A stretch of 64,000 nt of DNA from Durusdinium trenchii (Eukaryota; Sar; Dinophyceae; Suessiales; Symbiodiniaceae): positions 521,595 to 585,594 of the forward strand of contig CAXAMN010001225.1 of the NCBI GenBank assembly GCA_963970005.1, given 5' to 3'. The notes under the pieces were generated by a model, which saw only the letters and a list, made by a program, of their open reading frames with translations, was not told the origin of the DNA and did not search any database. Positions 41,210-51,558 of the stretch are shown piece by piece. A program made the position numbers and the translations under genes. Numbering within the stretch: the stretch's first letter is position 1; the number at the start of each line of letters is the position of its first letter.

Positions 41210-41356
41210 TCATGGTGCTTCCTTTTCCATGGGCTCCTGGTACCTCATGGCTTCCGCCTTAATAATGAGCGGAAAACCATTCTGCACGCCTTTCTTGTTG
41301 CCTGGCAAAGCCGACCGGACCTGTTTTGGCCAGAAGGCCGTTTGGCGCAGATCGGT
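41210..41356 (-). CDS. Probable C-terminal exon, function unknown
   Basis: After CCAAACTCCAG|ACCGAT at phase 0: TDLRQTAFWPKQVRSALPGN, KKGVQNGFPLIIKAEAMRYQ, EPMEKEAP then TGA. Basic, coding-like. Two plus frames across the same DNA are less convincing. Confidence 0.45.
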   Translation of the reverse strand, partial: TDLRQTAFWPKQVRSALPGNKKGVQNGFPLIIKAEAMRYQEPMEKEAP

Positions 41357-41999
41357 CTGGAGTTTGGGACCATTTCAGGCCGAATGAATACCTCCAAATT
41401 CTGAATGCCTCACTGAACATATCTGAAAAACATCTCATCTTTCTCTAAACTGTCAATCCATCTGCTGTCAAACTTTCAATTCGTCTCTTCGGCAGTTCTT
41501 CCGGTTCTTCCCCTGTCCCTCCAATGCCATGAATCCGAAAGAGCCCGAAGGATCATCAGTTCTGTTCGGACAGCTTCGATCATGTATATATCAGTTCCGT
41601 TCTTCAAGCCATTCTATCAACTGTTTACTGTACCAAAAGCATCAAGAAACATACTAACAATTGTCGGTCACTTGGAGTGAAAACGTAAGACATGCCAGTG
41701 GAGCATTTCAACAAGTTGTGCGTCATCAACTTCATGCCCGATCGCGCGGGCAGCCTGGCTGCGGCCACGTGAGTGTGGCCACAGCGTGGCGAGAAGTACA
41801 AAGTCAAAGAAATACAAGTGAATCGTCCATTTTTTCCATCATGTCTTCGAGATCATCATGTCTATTTGTTTGAGAATCTGGGATCCCCCAACATCCCGGC
41901 GGAGGTGGGAATGTGTCTACATCATATCTACAGTAAATCTCGCAAGCTTGTCGAGAACGTCCGCTGGAAGCTCTTGACTATATATCTTCGCAAAGCTGC

Positions 42000-42098
42000 A
42001 AAAAAACAGTGTTCATTCATTCGCACTTCACTTTGGAAGCCCACTGTGAACCAGCCTCGCCGGCGCCGCGCACCGGGGCTGCCGGGCTTGAGCACTGT
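42000..42098 (-). CDS. Candidate exon, function unknown
   Basis: After TGGGCCTCAG|ACAGTG at phase 0: TVLKPGSPGARRRRGWFTVG, FQSEVRMNEHCFF, then TTT|GCAGCT. The plus strand reading (YLRKAAKKQCSFIRTSLWKP) is an alternative. Confidence 0.3.
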
Positions 42099-42715
42099 CT
42101 GAGGCCCAAATAAAGGGACTCCCACCCCACTTGGACATGTCAGTGAGCCCATTTTGACCATTTGCTCTTCGTCGTTGTTGAAAGCACTGGCTGTAATGGT
42201 GAGGCCGAAGTAGTCAGCTTGGAGACATGTATCGGGAAGCCGTTTCCATCTACAACCAACCTTGAGTCGCTGCAATATGAACCAACCCGGCAATTGACAA
42301 CTCTCAACCCTAAGGGGCTGCGCAGGTCTAGCTAGGTATGTATGTATGTATATATGATCATGTATGTATATATGTAAATAATATATGGAGATATATTGTA
42401 CAATGGCATTTATTTGGTACCTAGCTCAAATACAGTATCTCCTTATGTGGGGGGCCTATCTCATTTAGACCACTTAAGCAGGAGGGCATGTCACAGTAGT
42501 ATCTCGTTCAGACTGCTTTACTAGCAAATCATGCTATCTCGTTCAGACTACTTTAGTGACATCAAGGAAAAATTATCTCGTTTATGCCGGGGCCCTATCT
42601 CGTTCAAAAGCGAGTACTGATGATGATAGACAAGCAATCAAAGCATGCCGTAGTAGACTACTTTAGTAAAGCCATGTAAAGCCTAAATAAAGGTGGTTGC
42701 TCATATAATACCCCG

Positions 42716-43012
42716 TTGACAAGGAAATGGGGACATGTGCCTTGGAACACTCAAGGCCAGGTCCGTATGCCTCCCTGCTTGAGCCGTCCAGCGCATGCTT
42801 TTCGGCTCACAAGTAGAGCCCCGGATGCGCTGTCTGCTCGGTGGACGCCTCACTGCAGCTGGTCGAAGGTTTGGGAAGCAAGTGTCCATGACTATCTATG
42901 CCGAAATTCACAGACCAGCTGGACTGAACGGGTGCTTGGCATTGCTGACAACAGCCCAGCTACCACAAGGCTGGAATCCCTGGAGTCGCGAACTGAAGGA
43001 TTACCATTTTAG
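42716..43012 (+). CDS. 98-codon ORF, probable C-terminal exon
   Basis: Reads AFRLTSRAPDALSARWTPHC, SWSKVWEASVHDYLCRNSQT, DNSPATTRLESLESRTEGLP F then TAG. A second plus frame (RRFGKQVSMTIYAEIHRPAG) is also good, so the frame is uncertain. 42110-42700 has short repeats of TATCTCGTTCAGACTACTTT-type units (42445-42670) and no gene. Confidence 0.3.
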   Translation: MTRKWGHVPWNTQGQVRMPPCLSRPAHAFRLTSRAPDALSARWTPHCSWSKVWEASVHDYLCRNSQTSWTERVLGIADNSPATTRLESLESRTEGLPF

Positions 43013-43529
43013 AGATATCCAGGCCCCAGGCGGTGAAGCGATTTCCAGAAGTGATCGTGGTGGTCGTACACCAAAGTCAGCTGAATCATGTTCCACTAGC
43101 TAGCATCGAGTTGCATCCCTTAACTTTGATTGACGTTAATTGGCTCCTTAGCAGCCAAGTGCACGTGTACTGTGCCAATGTTACCGCCAGCTGTGCCACA
43201 AAATGTGGCTTTGCGATTAGGACGTGCAGTGACTCACACCATCCTCCACCTGCCCATCCCTTGCCTCCGCATTCTCAATATTTTTTCTAACCTGGAGACC
43301 ATGTCAATGAAACTCGCTCAACGCCTACTTAACAGGAGCCAGTGGATCATCGGTCTGGACATGTCCCTGCCTAAAAATACGTTGACTGTCCCAAATTGTT
43401 TTTGGTGCCTGAAATGCCGGGGTGTTTCCTGATAGGGAGCCTTGTCCAGGATTGGTGTGGGGCTCGATTCCCCCCTTGGTTCTTCAGTAATTAGCTGTTA
43501 AACTACGTGCTCTTAGGAGTGTCAAAGGC

Positions 43530-43880
43530 CTAAACAAAGAAAATAGCAGCTTTGAGGAGTCCTACAATGAAGATAGTTGAAACACCACCCTTGAAGCACT
43601 TTTGCAAAGACTCCGTGAAAGGTGGAAAAGACTGGAGATAGCAGTGTTTTGTGCTCGTGGTGGGCTGGATATAAGCCAGTAGCAGCCACTTCCGTTGGTG
43701 GTTCAATGGCAACTTGCGTGGTAAGCGATGCACACAACCAATTCTGCTCGGACTACGTAACACATGGACAGCCGAAGCCACCTCGCAAAGCTTGAAGTGG
43801 CCGTCAAGCCCCTGGAGAAAGGCGAAGGATCTCGATGTTCCCAATTGAGATTCATTGCGTTTGAACCATGGAACCACCAA
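43530..43880 (-). CDS. 116-codon ORF, possible exon
   Basis: LGTSRSFAFLQGLDGHFKLC, EVASAVHVLRSPSRIGCVHR on minus. The plus strand at 43764-43949 (SHLAKLEVAVKPLEKGEGSR) is equally plausible. 43950-44880 has an (AT)n tract near 44597 and (TATC)n at 44766, and nothing else supportable. Confidence 0.25.
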   Translation of the reverse strand: MVVPWFKRNESQLGTSRSFAFLQGLDGHFKLCEVASAVHVLRSPSRIGCVHRLPRKLPLNHQRKWLLLAYIQPTTSTKHCYLQSFPPFTESLQKCFKGGVSTIFIVGLLKAAIFFV

Positions 43881-44884
43881 CGGAGGTGTCTGCTACTGGC
43901 TTCTTCATGCAGTGGCTGCTTGTTGAACAAGCATAGGTACCCAATATGATCATTTGTGTGTCGGTGTGCTGGTCTGGATGTATCAGTGCATGCGCAATAC
44001 ACGGAAATCAATCCGAAACACTCCATGAATGGAATGTAGACCCCTGAAAGCACCGCAATGCAACTATCACACACGGCGTGCCAGGGAATGGGTCTCATCT
44101 AAAGCCGCTCCTCCATGAACTCGTGCACATCCAGGAACTGTGCCTGGAGAAGCCGGCCGCATGAGTCCCCACAAGTCCAAACAGTCACCTGGGGGGTTTT
44201 GTTGGAAGACTTTTGAAGCAACTCTTCTATTTACGTCCTGGCATTGCTAGGGGCAGCAAGTCTACATTCTATGCCATTCTATGCATTCATGATAATCATG
44301 TCAAACCATATCAAACCCAATCTCGGTTTGAGCGCAACTCCACGCGACTCAGTCAAAGTGGTTGGTGACAGGAACTCTGGTCCAACTGAGAGTTCTCATG
44401 CTTTGCATGCCCACTGACTATCATTGAGTCAAAATGTGCCATCAGCACAGGGCACCCAAAAAGTACCCTCATTCGCGGCCCGGACGTGAACAAATGGATC
44501 GAAACTTTGGATGAACAAATAGTCAAAATTAAAATATGTCAAACCGATAGATGAGATGAAATTATATACTTAGTTCAACATGAGATGCATCTGATATATA
44601 TATATATGTATATATTACAATCACAGTAGGCAGCAGCAACACTTCCATGAGGCTGGAAAACCCGGTTTTTGCTATGGGTTTACTACGCTTCGAGATGATT
44701 GAAACCAGGTTTTTTTCGGCATACTAACCTTCCGTTTGCACCTGAGGAGGTGCCGATGGTATGCTTATCTATCTATCTATCTGTCTGTCTTCTGCATATC
44801 TTATTCATATCTTCATGCAGTATACAAATATATACCGATTTTATAAGACACCATAGAACACCAGCACATATTCATCAAACCAAG

Positions 44885-45010
44885 GGCACGACCTTGCCGT
44901 CGCAGTCACGCCCGGCCTGGAAGCCTTGAAGTCGTTGGAAGAAGCCATTCCTCGGGACGGAGGCCGCGCTCGAGCGCGGTGGCAGCGGAGTCTAGGCATC
45001 GGTGGTCTGA
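44885..45010 (+). CDS. Exon of unknown plus-strand gene 6
   Basis: After CAAACCAAG|GGCACG: HDLAVAVTPGLEALKSLEEA, IPRDGGRARARWQRSLGIGG. The frame is open to a TGA at 45031, but a donor before it (for example ATCG|GTGGTC) is likely. Strong coding bias. Its right neighbour is the inverted-repeat element and then the exon at 45442. Confidence 0.4.
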
Positions 45011-45157
45011 CAAATGACATCCCATCGACCTGAATCCCCAAATCCTAGGGACGACATGGGACGACTTTCATCCCAACACCTGAAGACTGGAGACCAAACA
45101 GGGTCGGTCACCCTGTTTCTCTCGACAAAACTGATTGGATGTGATTAATCAATTACC

Positions 45158-45440
45158 GATGTCCACAAAAATGGAGAGAACGCTCCCTGGAGCTGAATCT
45201 TTCCGCCCACTGCTGCAAGCTGTGTCACCCATGTCCCTTGTCGGTTTTCCATGTTTTTCCCGGCCATGAAGCAAGCAAGCTGACCATGCTGACCTCTGTG
45301 TGTTTTTTTTGCGGGTCGCCATTTGAACAAGCTATGGTCCGGCCAGGATGTGAGAACTTGCAAATCTGCGAAGAACACTTCACCAAACAGGTAGAAGATG
45401 TACAAGGTAGTAAACCGATCTCATCCCGGTGCCTGCCTCA
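45158..45440 (+). mobile_element. Inverted-repeat element, copy 2 (right end present, left end missing)
   Basis: Shares its interior with 1685-1860 and ends with the 40-bp arm TACAAGGTAGTAAACCGATC TCATCCCGGTGCCTGCCTCA (45401-45440), the inverse of the arm at 1645-1684. It keeps about 35 bp next to the right arm (ACACTTCACCAAACAGGTAGAAGATG) that copy 1 lacks. The last bases, CCTCA, plus the next G form the CCTCAG|G acceptor of the following exon. The element therefore appears to lie inside, and to end exactly at the end of, an intron. Confidence 0.65.
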
Positions 45441-45441
45441 G

Positions 45442-45553
45442 GTCGATGAATCTGACTCAACGAGACGAGGGGGTTCCACCGAGCCGCTCCACAGAGCTGT
45501 CGCGCTCCTGGCGATGGGAATCGCGGATCCATCGATCGCCATCGAGTCACAAG
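45442..45553 (+). CDS. Exon of unknown plus-strand gene 6, directly after the inverted-repeat element
   Basis: Starts at GCCTGCCTCAG|GTCGAT, phase 0: VDESDSTRRGGSTEPLHRAV, ALLAMGIADPSIAIESQ. Two donors are possible: CAAG|GAGTGA (GA, phase 1), which joins the next exon as ESQGLKNGLKHMI without a shift, or GGA|GTGAGT (canonical, phase 0), which does not fit that exon. No family recognised. Confidence 0.45.
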
Positions 45554-46233
45554 GAGTGAGTCGTCCTCGCTGTGTCACATCGTTGGTACCAGTCTTCCGG
45601 TACGGAAATCACTTGCGTATTCGTGTAGGATGCCATCTCTGATGTCCACTTTGGGGTGGACACTTGGAGGCCTCTGAATGGATACACATGTCTTGCATTC
45701 TGGCTTATTCTGTGATTTTCCTCTACAATCGTGAAGGAGTGGGATACAAGTGGAAACATGTGGAAACATACAATAGAAATCAATAGAATTTATTGAGTTG
45801 GAAAGTTCGAAGGAATGCCGAAAATCTTTCGGGGACAGAACTCCCCCTATGTGCCTTGTATGCCAAGATTGCAAGGCCTTCAGCGGCAACCTCAAAAATT
45901 CTCAGGTCGGGCAAATCAAATGTGAGCAAACCTTCGAACACACAGTAGTCAAACAATAATCCTGCAAACAGGCGCGCAATAAATTAAGCAACATCAAGCA
46001 ACCAAACAGGCTTGCAAACAGGTTTCTTGATTACAGTAGATCGGGCAGGTTGCTCAATTGTTCTTGCCCAGGCATCCGGCATCGCCCTAGCGAGAGACAC
46101 AAGTGGTTGCTTGATTGGTCGCTTGAACGCTCCGAGATGGCGGTCTCTCACAATTGAAAGCAATTGGGTTATGCACATGGGCATGCCAATATCTAGAGTA
46201 TTATAGACATTTATTGTTGCACCTTTTTTGTAG

Positions 46234-46415
46234 GGCTCAAAAACGGCTTGAAACACATGATTGACAACATTGGTTGGATCAAGCTTGAACCATTGGAAGA
46301 GAAGAAACGATTTGAACTCATTGAAGTGTTGATAGTTTTTACCTCGGCAAATCCACCTGATATCTGCTCAGGGCACCCAGCGGAGGAGGCCAAGCAAGTG
46401 GCCAAAGACTCCTGA
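46234..46415 (+). CDS. Terminal exon of unknown plus-strand gene 6
   Basis: After a clear polypyrimidine tract and acceptor (CACCTTTTTTGTAG|GG). Encodes LKNGLKHMIDNIGWIKLEPL, EEKKRFELIEVLIVFTSANP, PDICSGHPAEEAKQVAKDS then TGA. A helical, charged C-terminus. Convergent with the methyltransferase gene on the other strand. No family recognised. Confidence 0.5.
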
Positions 46416-47028
46416 TCGCGACGAGCCTAAAGTGGTCCCTTGAAATGTATGATGGATTGAGGAAATGCTTGGATCTTCAAACGGCCTAAATGTTATTTTT
46501 CTGAAGTGAGAAAAAACAAACACTGCAAAAGAAGTCGTTTCAAGGGCTGTTGGTTTCTCGCCTCGCTACCACAACATTTGAAGGTTTTCCACCATACCGT
46601 CCTTGGGATAAAACAGATTGTATAAAGCACCGTAACCGCATTCGTTTCTGAAAATGCAATTTGTTTGTGCTGCTTCGAAGATCCAGGTAGATATTGTCTA
46701 TTGTCTTCTTTTTTGGGGGGCTGTGATTGATGGTTTGGTTTGGTCGAAGGACCCCACAGTGAAGGGTCGCCTTTGCAAACGAACGACTTTCGGCGTCTGA
46801 CTGCCTTGGTTTGCTATGTGGTTGCTGCTAGGATCTCTTTGATGCGAGATCAAAAAGGACAAGGACAACATGGACAAACTAAAGTATATATACATGTATA
46901 TACTAAATAGTTTTCTAAAGTTACAGTCTTACTTGCTGGTGTGAATTATTTTGGAATAAAAACATGATGTTAATTCGTCCTTCACCTGGTGGCCTGGTAG
47001 AAAAAATGCAGTGACCAAATCCACAGTC

Positions 47029-47100
47029 CTGCAGGTCAGGATCGTAGAGCAGGTCCGCCGCAAGGACCAAGTCGAAGGGTCTTTCTTGAACCTTCTCACC
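47029..47100 (-). CDS. Methyltransf_16 gene, exon with FDLVLAADLLYD motif
   Basis: 24 codons, phase 0, between GCCGCCAG|GGTGAG and CTGCAG|GACTGT (donor GA, tentative). Encodes GEKVQERPFDLVLAADLLYD PDLQ. F-D-L-V-L-(G/A)-(A/S)-D-(V/L)-(L/I)-Y-(D/E) is the signature of the Methyltransf_16 family (METTL21, EEF1AKMT3, VCPKMT, CAMKMT: protein lysine methyltransferases). The remaining C-terminal exons below 47029 were not found. Confidence 0.75.
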
Positions 47101-47429
47101 CTGGCGGCGGCCAAGGGTATCTAGCGAAGGAATCTACTAGGAACAAGTGCCACGCTAGTAGTAACAGGTGCCTTACTAGTATAGTAACAAGTTACGAATT
47201 TAATTAGAATTCTAATTACTAGCAAAGGGATCTTCAGGGTGCAACCGGGTGCAACTCCCAGGTCGACCCGGGTGGAAACAGGGCGAACAACACTGGTCGA
47301 TGTCACGAACAAGCCCCCCCCAAAAAAAAGTAAGTGAACCATAGTGAACCTCCACTGGTCAGTGAAGCCCCTGAAGTTGAAGGATCGAAAAGGATCCATG
47401 ATTTCATTCATGTTCAGGCTGCTTTCTGC

Positions 47430-47494
47430 CTTCTCTGCTTCCCAAAAGCCAGCCTTCGTCCAATCGAAGGCTTCCACTCGGAGCCGGTCGCGAC
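47430..47494 (-). CDS. Methyltransf_16 gene, exon with FDW motif
   Basis: Between GTCACTCTCAG|GTCGCG and GCAGAGAAG|GCAGAA (GC donor, phase 0). Encodes RDRLRVEAFDWTKAGFWEAE K, the 'v-x-v-x-x-L/F-D-W' strand that precedes F-D-L-V-L in this family. The first two bases complete a Gly codon with the G of the previous exon. Joined to the next exon it reads WEAEKGEKVQERPFDLVL. Confidence 0.7.
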
Positions 47495-47842
47495 CTGAGA
47501 GTGACGGCGGTCTCGTCCACACATCGAAGGCGTCCACGTTCAGAGGCGGTCGGAAAGCTGTTCAGTCGGTCGTTACGGTTTACCGGGGGTTTACCATGGG
47601 TTTGCGTTTCCTTGGGCCCCTCGAAACTCCTGGCTCAAAGCCCAACAAAAAGCACCCAACAAATACCAAACTGCCAGAAAGCGCTATGCTACTTGAGAAA
47701 GGAGTCCTCCAAATTTGCCTAGGGCACTATTAGCTCTGCAAAGCTTTGTGCCCAAATGCTTGAAGTCATTATATAATTGCTTGAAGGAGAACATGACAAT
47801 GAGATGGTTCCCCTAGAACGCTCTCGACTGAGTGGACTCGGC

Positions 47843-47897
47843 CGATCGCAAGGAGTTCTTGGTTGGCATGCAGGTTTTCCGCGCAAAGCGGGACAAC
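47843..47897 (-). CDS. Methyltransf_16 gene, exon with PLCAENLHAN
   Basis: Between CGTTGCCCGAG|GTTGTC and GCGATCG|GCCGAG (GC donor, phase 1). Encodes VVPLCAENLHANQELLAI, matching the family segment 'D-L-P-(E/K)-V-x-P-L-x-x-x-N-x-x-x-N'. Across the previous intron it reads AIDLPKVVPLCAENLHANQ. Confidence 0.75.
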
Positions 47898-48391
47898 CTC
47901 GGGCAACGAGGCACCGAGGATCAATGGGTTTGCGGAAGGTTGGGTGAAACATGGTGAAATCACACCGGGAATGATCGGGAAGAACAAGTCAGGCGCGTGC
48001 CATCTTGTAACCATTCAGTAGAACTTGCCAAAGCCAAAGGTGCATTATTTTGAGTTACTTTAACCTATAATGCACCACAGTAGCAAGCTAGTGCTTCCTT
48101 CGATGAGTGCCAGATTCGCAACGGGCACCAGAAACGAAGTCGGCAAATGGTAGTGCTGACCTCCCCTCAACAACGGAAGTTCATCTTTGATTGAGGTTTA
48201 TGTAAAGGATCGAGGACTGTGTCATGTAAAGACTCCAAATGCCGTGAAAGAATGAAGTTTCACTAAAGTAACTTCCAGGCATCGTTCTCAGTACATTGGA
48301 TTGCATCGACAGGTATTTGTCCTGCTGAACCCCCTCCGTCATCGTGCTGAACCCCCAGCTCCCCCCCGATCGGCTTGGCCGGGGCTTGGAC

Positions 48392-48423
48392 TTTGGGGAG
48401 GTCGATGGCCAAGGTCTTGAACC
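48392..48423 (-). CDS. Methyltransf_16 gene, short exon with the acidic loop
   Basis: 32 nt between TTTGTTTGCAG|GG and CCCAAA|GTCCAA (GT donor). Encodes FKTLAIDLPK. The Asp at the end of the second beta strand is the residue expected to bind the SAM ribose. The frame remains open into the intron (QAPAKPIGGELGVQ), so ORF-based gene finders would probably extend this exon wrongly. Confidence 0.7.
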
Positions 48424-48745
48424 CTGCAAACAAAGGAGGGATGATATGAAAGCGCAAAATGTCAAGGATTTTGCTGGAACCCTGTCATGCAAACAAATCC
48501 ACCGGTAGGCATGGTTTGTGATTGTGTCATTGTGTGTTGCTTATGTGTTGTTGTAGCTTAGCTTGTTAACTTTCTCTCTGCTTATCCTGTTTGTCTTCCT
48601 TTCGTTGCCTATTCAATCTTCGTCTTCCTTTCATTCAATCCTTTTCCTCTGTCCTTCGTCGATGGTTCAACCCTTGGCTTCCATATTCCTTTCGCGAGCT
48701 GTGATTTGCTTCCATATCCTGTGAATCTGCGGCGGTGCTTCGTGC

Positions 48746-48801
48746 CTTGCTTTGCAGCAACCAGTGCGGGCAAGGCCGCGGCCCCACAGCCCAGCTCAAG
48801 C
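48746..48801 (-). CDS. Methyltransf_16 gene, SAM-binding motif I exon
   Basis: Between CACGTTCAG|G and AAGCAAG|GCACGA (GC donor). Encodes LELGCGAAALPALVAAKQ. L-E-L-G-C-G is motif I of class I SAM-dependent methyltransferases. The junction to the next exon restores VAAKQGFKTLAIDLPK exactly. The five exons read together in the order of the family fold: motif I, acidic loop, P-L-x-x-x-N, F-D-W and F-D-L-V-L-A-A-D-L-L-Y-D. The expected substrate is a lysine on a translation factor or chaperone, but the target cannot be inferred from sequence. One Gly of motif I after G-C-G is replaced by Ala, as in some family members. Confidence 0.8.
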
Positions 48802-48924
48802 CTGAACGTGAGGGAACCATGGCATGGCACCCTTCCAAAACCCATGGGATGCGCCCTTTCTCCCTTATCAGTTTCAGGTGAACCTGGTGGTTTCTCCTTT
48901 CATGCTTGGAGTGCAATGGCCAAC

Positions 48925-48968
48925 TCCATCAAGTTGATAAAGAACTCAGCACTTGAGAGGGCATCGAG
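48925..48968 (-). CDS. Methyltransf_16 gene, candidate upstream exon
   Basis: After CGTTTTAG|CTCGAT, LDALSSAEFFINLM plus GA at ATGGA|GTTGGC. Phase-compatible with motif I (M-E-L-E-L-G-C-G). The helical composition fits the region before motif I, but the W-x-S/A-A-x-x-L pattern usual there is not seen. 49000-49400 has open frames on both strands with no domain. Confidence 0.35.
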
Positions 48969-49409
48969 CTAAAACAGTCCCGAATTGCTTGCAGCCGGAA
49001 CATCTTGCTTCGTCTTGACACCTGTAGACATCCTTGGAGGCATGCTCAGGTATTTTGTTAGAAACCGACCAAGTCGCGCCCGTCGTCCATTCCGTTTCCG
49101 GTACACAAGGCCCCCGAGCGCAGTCCGGGCTTCTGGACCTGGCATGTGGCCTCAGGTTTGGGGCTTTGGAATGCCCGCGGCCTCTCCTTGCGAGTCACAA
49201 GAAACATCGTCTAAACTCATAAGACACCTGGCGTTCCTCATAAGTTCAGGGTAGGGTACATTGGGGCACCAGTCGAGTTTTTCTTGCCAAGCTATCCCTT
49301 CGACCGCGAAACATGAAGCTGTCACGGCTGTCAATCCGCGATGGTGGCCAGGCCGATGTTGACTTCAAAGCACAGCCACATGGAACGTAGTGGACTACTG
49401 TATCTGCAT

Positions 49410-49700
49410 TCAAGCGAGGCGACCATGGACCACTAGGTGAATGGAGTCAGCACCAATCCCACTCCTGTTACCATCCTTGAAAGATTGAACTAATTCCTCC
49501 GGGACTGGGGACGGGTCGTGGCAATTTATACTATAAAGATTGCTAGATGTAATTCCCAGCCCAGATCCACAAAACAGTCCCTTCCAGCCCCTCTCATCGT
49601 CCAGGCCCCACCTTTCTGCAGCAAATATCGGGCCAAAAGGAGGCCTGAGCCTTGGCCAAACCCCGCATGTCAGACTGCTAGGCACCAGCAAAGTCATCAA
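49410..49700 (-). CDS. C-terminal coding segment (one or two exons), function unknown
   Basis: Reads RPPFGPIFAAERWGLDDERG, WKGLFCGSGLGI, then CHDPSPVPEELVQSFKDGNR, SGIGADSIHLVVHGRLA and TGA. The middle (SSNLYSIN) is AT-rich and may be an unrecognised intron. The exon at 50007-50070 lies upstream on the same strand. Confidence 0.4.
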   Translation of the reverse strand: MMTLLVPSSLTCGVWPRLRPPFGPIFAAERWGLDDERGWKGLFCGSGLGITSSNLYSINCHDPSPVPEELVQSFKDGNRSGIGADSIHLVVHGRLA

Positions 49701-50006
49701 ACATTGGCATACACATCTCCATACAAACCAATCCAAAAAGTTGAGATCTTCCTTTCGCCAAATGAGATGAACATGTCAATGCGCAATTGCCATCCAAAAA
49801 TCAAAAGTACCAAGCAAGCAAAGTTCGTGCGCCAGTGTGCGCACATGCATGGAGAAGTGGTCGCAGGATTGGGGGAGGGATACCAGCTGTGTCCAGCCGT
49901 GCGCGATCAAACTGGAGGCCCCACAGCTTTGAGTGATTCTTGACACTGCACCCTCTTGAGAGCAAAACATGTGTCAGACTGAAATTAATCATCCAACGGA
50001 TCCCAC

Positions 50007-50070
50007 TCCACAAGCCCTTCAAGCTCTGGATCATCCCCTCCGCTTCTCGCCAAGGCTCTCCACAAAAGAC
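50007..50070 (-). CDS. Probable exon, function unknown
   Basis: Between CGCTTGGGCAG|GTCTTT and TTGTGGA|GTGGGA (GT donor). Encodes VFCGEPWREAEGMIQSLKGL W. Coding-type codons. 49750-50000 is open on minus in two frames without a clear choice. Confidence 0.4.
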
Positions 50071-50425
50071 CTGCCCAAGCGCGGCCGGGGAGAGGCTGGC
50101 TGTAGTCAAAAGACCTTTGCAAGTTGTCCCTGAAAATGAGGCGCAAGCTTAGATAGCCCCATCAAGCAGGGGGACCTAGACTCGGGCCACTGCTGATTCC
50201 ATCCTTTCCGAAATCAACATGGTACATGTCGCAACGCCGGGATAACATGGGATAACGGTGTTCCTCTAAAAGGGTTTCGATGTGTTTCGGGAGTTGTCAA
50301 GGGGAATGGAAGAGTGCTCCAGGTTAATTATTGAACAAGCCTGAGTCTGCTGACAACACCTTGATATTAGAGCACAACAAGTACAAAACAAGGGTTTCTG
50401 AAAAGTTATACGTACATGTACATAC

Positions 50426-50763
50426 ATACATACATACATACATACATACATGACATGACATGACATGACATGACATGACATTACACTACACTACATTACA
50501 TTACATACATTGCATACATTACATACATGCATACATGCATACATCCATACATAAATACATACATAGATACATACATACATACATACGTACATACATACAT
50601 ACACATACATACATACATACATACCAAAACAAAACAAAACAAAACAAAACAACAGATTACATTACATTACATTACATTACATTACATACATACATTACAC
50701 TACATTACATTACATTACATTACATTAACATTAACATAGCACAGCATAACATAACATAACATA
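50426..50763 (+). repeat. ACAT/TTACA/AAAAC microsatellite block, left of the LINE
   Basis: (ACAT)n, (GACAT)n, (TTACA)n, (AAAAC)n and again (TTACA)n and (AACAT)n in a compound array. The same units make up the block right of the LINE. Open frames of 70-94 codons through it (YIHTYIHTYI...) are not genes. Confidence 0.9.
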
Positions 50764-50874
50764 GTGACTGCACAGCTTCTCCGCGCAGCACCACCGCTTG
50801 CAGTACAGGCTTTCAAGAGATGGAGGCACAAGCCACACTACCAACCCAGCAGCAAATGCACATGGTGGTAATGC

Positions 50875-51099
50875 TACCAAAAAAACGGCACCAAAGAAAG
50901 ACCAATCACTTTAACATCCGTGCTCTATCGAGTTTGGTGCCGCCTCCGAAAACCCTTGCTCGACAGATGGCAGCAACAACTACCAGCCACCATGAACCAT
51001 GACAGAGCAAGACCGGGTGCACAGATCTTGCACGTGGCCCTCGAGAGACTTCTGTGCCAAGAAGTACTGTACATCGAGCAAATGGTCAACATGGAGTGA
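50875..51099 (+). pseudogene. LINE RT, fingers (blocks 1-2)
   Basis: Frame 1: KNGTKERPITLTSVLYRVWC RLRKPLLDRWQQQLP, the 'K-x-x-x-x-R-P-I-(T/S)-L-x-x-x-x-Y-R' block of LINE RTs, then HVALERLLCQEVLYIEQMVN before TGA. The frame must then change to continue. Confidence 0.65.
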
Positions 51100-51101
51100 C
51101 A

Positions 51102-51478
51102 TGCCTCATGGACATGCCCACGCTTTACGACACCATCAATTTGACCAGGCTCCAAACAGAAGCCATCCAACTTCAATACCCACCACTGCTTCTGGAAATG
51201 GCCACGCAAGTCTACACAGGACCCAAAGCAATAGTCGCTGAGCAGGAGATGACACCCGTTTTCAAAGTTCAAAACGGTGTACCAGCAGGATGTCCACAAG
51301 CACCACTTCTGGCCAAAGCTGTGCTTGCGCCAGCCCTTCAACCATGGCAAGACGCTCACCCTGCGATCTACCTCTCCAGCTGGGTGGATGATGTTGGATT
51401 TGACACAGCTAGCAACACACCTTTGAAGCCTGCCACGGAGGCTGTTGCAGCATACCGAGATCTGCACCGACGGTGGTT
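51102..51478 (+). pseudogene. LINE RT, palm (blocks 3-5)
   Basis: Reads LMDMPTLYDTINLTRLQ (block 3, D-x-x-x-x-Y/F-D), VFKVQNGVPAGCPQAPLLAK (block 4, G-V-P-x-G-x-P) and YLSSWVDDVGFDTASNT (block 5, with V-D-D in the place of A-D-D). The next segment GLQVNPKKTAFIATDKA (block 6) is in another frame from about 51480. Confidence 0.7.
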
Positions 51479-51558
51479 GAACTGGGGCTGCAGGTCAATC
51501 CAAAAAAGACCGCTTTCATCGCCACCGACAAGGCCACGGATGAGAGCTCAGAGCAATA

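Noticed and set aside
43450-43470. T-arm-like GGGGCTCGATTCCCCCC
   Set aside because: Only this hairpin is tRNA-like. The flanks do not form an acceptor stem or anticodon arm.
50475-50759. ORFs of 70-94 codons (YIHTYIHTY type)
   Set aside because: Translated microsatellite. No information beyond the repeat.
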